From positions 1-5,395 of the forward strand of contig CAAGFP010000010.1 in the NCBI GenBank assembly GCA_900769175.1: DNA of 5,395 nucleotides, read 5' to 3'. The DNA comes from Lachnospiraceae bacterium (GTDB lineage Bacteria > Bacillota > Clostridia > Lachnospirales > Lachnospiraceae). Under the pieces are notes generated by a model. It saw nothing but the letters and a program-made list of their open reading frames with translations. It did not search any database and was not told the DNA's origin. The position numbers were made by a program, and so were the translations under genes. The number at the start of each line of letters is the position of its first letter. Position 1 is the first letter of the stretch. Of the stretch, positions 4,693-5,395 are shown in pieces.

Positions 4693-4710
4693 TTAGCATA
4701 AGAATGCTAA
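4693..4710 (+). other. Intercistronic hairpin between the ATPase and binding-protein genes
   Basis: TTAGCAT / ATGCTAA forms a 7-bp stem with an AAGA loop, 11 bases after the ATPase stop and with no T-tract. It is therefore not a terminator. Such hairpins can protect the downstream message from decay, which would favour the binding protein that ABC importers need in excess. Confidence 0.45.
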
Positions 4711-4757
4711 TTAAGATAATAAACCGGTGAACCCGGGATAATAAGGAGGAAATCATT

Positions 4758-5395
4758 ATGAAAAAGAAGATTTTAGCATTACTTACCAGTGTGGCACTTG
4801 TTGCTACAATGCTTGTTGGATGCGGTGCAAAAGAGGAGGCAGCACCTGCACCAGAGCCGGTAGTAGAGGAGGCTGTAGAAGAGGCAACTGAGGATGAGAC
4901 GGTTGAAGATACTACAGAAGAAGTTGCAGAAGAAGCTGCTACAGAACTTGGAGCTGACACACAGGCAATTGTTGACAGAGGTGTTCTTAAGGTTGGTGTA
5001 AAGAATGCTGTTGTAGGATTTGGTTTCCAGGATACACTTACAGGAGAGTACTCAGGTCTTGAAATCTCTATAGCAGAAAAGATCGCAGAGAAATTAGGTG
5101 TAGATATTGAATTTACGGCTGTTACAGCAGCAACAAGAACAGAGCTTCTTGATTCGGGAGATATCGATTGCGTTCTTGCAACATTCACAATTACTGATGA
5201 AAGAAAAGAGAGTTGGGATTTCTCTACTCCATATTTTACAGATCATGTAACAGTTCTTGTCGAGACAGCAACTGGAATTACTGATTTAGCAGGTCTTAAA
5301 GATAAATCAGTTGGTGTATCTTCGGGATCAACATCTGCAAAATCATTAACACAGGCAATGATTGATGCAGGTGTAATTGAAGGAACTGATTTTGA
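4758..5395 (+). CDS. Amino-acid ABC transporter substrate-binding lipoprotein (3' end beyond window)
   Basis: Translation from the ATG at 4758, with AAGGAGGA 7 bases upstream, stays open for 212 codons to the window end, so the gene is partial. A lysine start (MKKK) and hydrophobic helix lead to the lipobox LVGC with lipidated C22. Residues 24-66 form a low-complexity acidic tether (15 Glu and 3 Asp with much Ala). The SBP_bac_3 ligand domain follows: RGVLKVGVKNAVVGFGFQ (74-91), GLEISIAEKIAEKLG (100-114), and ATFTITDERKESWDFSTPYF (141-160). By homology to GlnH, R149 of TDERK should contact the ligand carboxylate. The TFTIT.ERK..DFS.PY pattern fits the glutamine/glutamate/aspartate group, including PEB1-like proteins, but a cystine or other polar amino acid is possible. 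It should capture the substrate outside the membrane and deliver it to the transporter energised by the upstream ATPase. The membrane permease is expected just downstream. Confidence 0.93.
   Translation, partial: MKKKILALLTSVALVATMLVGCGAKEEAAPAPEPVVEEAVEEATEDETVEDTTEEVAEEAATELGADTQAIVDRGVLKVGVKNAVVGFGFQDTLTGEYSGLEISIAEKIAEKLGVDIEFTAVTAATRTELLDSGDIDCVLATFTITDERKESWDFSTPYFTDHVTVLVETATGITDLAGLKDKSVGVSSGSTSAKSLTQAMIDAGVIEGTDF

Noticed and set aside
4616..5188. 190-codon minus-strand frame rich in Ser, Ala, Val and Thr
   Set aside because: It is the antisense of the binding lipoprotein, and its low-complexity stretch mirrors the acidic tether. The plus-strand frame has a ribosome site, lipobox and family motifs.

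Overview
The window looks like a piece of a low-GC Firmicutes chromosome, probably a clostridial anaerobe of the Lachnospiraceae/Butyrivibrio type. The evidence is AT-rich codon use (AGA, GGA, ATA), strong AGGAGG-type ribosome binding sites, tRNA genes without an encoded CCA, a lipoprotein with a long acidic tether, and a first gene that resembles hypothetical proteins of that group. The taxonomic placement is inference from these features, not from a database match.

Left part (1-1265). The window opens in the 3' end of a tRNA, probably tRNA-Gly, followed by a strong hairpin terminator. A 298-residue protein lies on the minus strand. It is uncharacterised but looks like a divergent peptidase-U32-type TIM barrel with a cysteine cluster, a candidate Fe-S site. 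A complete tRNA-Gly(GCC) gene follows on the plus strand, with two tandem sigma-A-type promoters upstream.

Middle (1266-2916). A complete IS4-family insertion sequence of about 1.65 kb has 17-bp perfect terminal inverted repeats and an apparently intact 438-residue DDE transposase on the minus strand. It carries three built-in control layers: an inward-facing terminator behind each end, and a transposase leader that folds into two abutting 14-bp hairpins, the second of which covers half of the Shine-Dalgarno sequence. The host DNA on its two sides can be joined into a degenerate hairpin plus T-tract, which suggests that the element landed in the terminator of the tRNA-Gly gene.

Right part (2917-5395). 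A TauE/SafE-type membrane permease on the minus strand and an amino-acid ABC transporter operon on the plus strand diverge from a shared 225-bp region. The operon starts with a GlnQ-type ATPase and continues with a solute-binding lipoprotein that runs off the window; a permease gene is expected next. A consensus -35 box is followed almost at once by an intrinsic terminator ahead of the ATPase gene, which suggests premature termination control. The ATPase and binding protein would act together to import a polar amino acid. The permease faces the other way and exports or imports a small, possibly sulfur-containing, organic anion.

No CRISPR array, phage gene or defence system is visible. The most distinctive items are the RNA-level insulation of the IS element, its apparent insertion in a terminator, and the unassigned U32-like protein. 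No stretch over 300 bases lacks a gene; the intergenic parts are described under their own entries.
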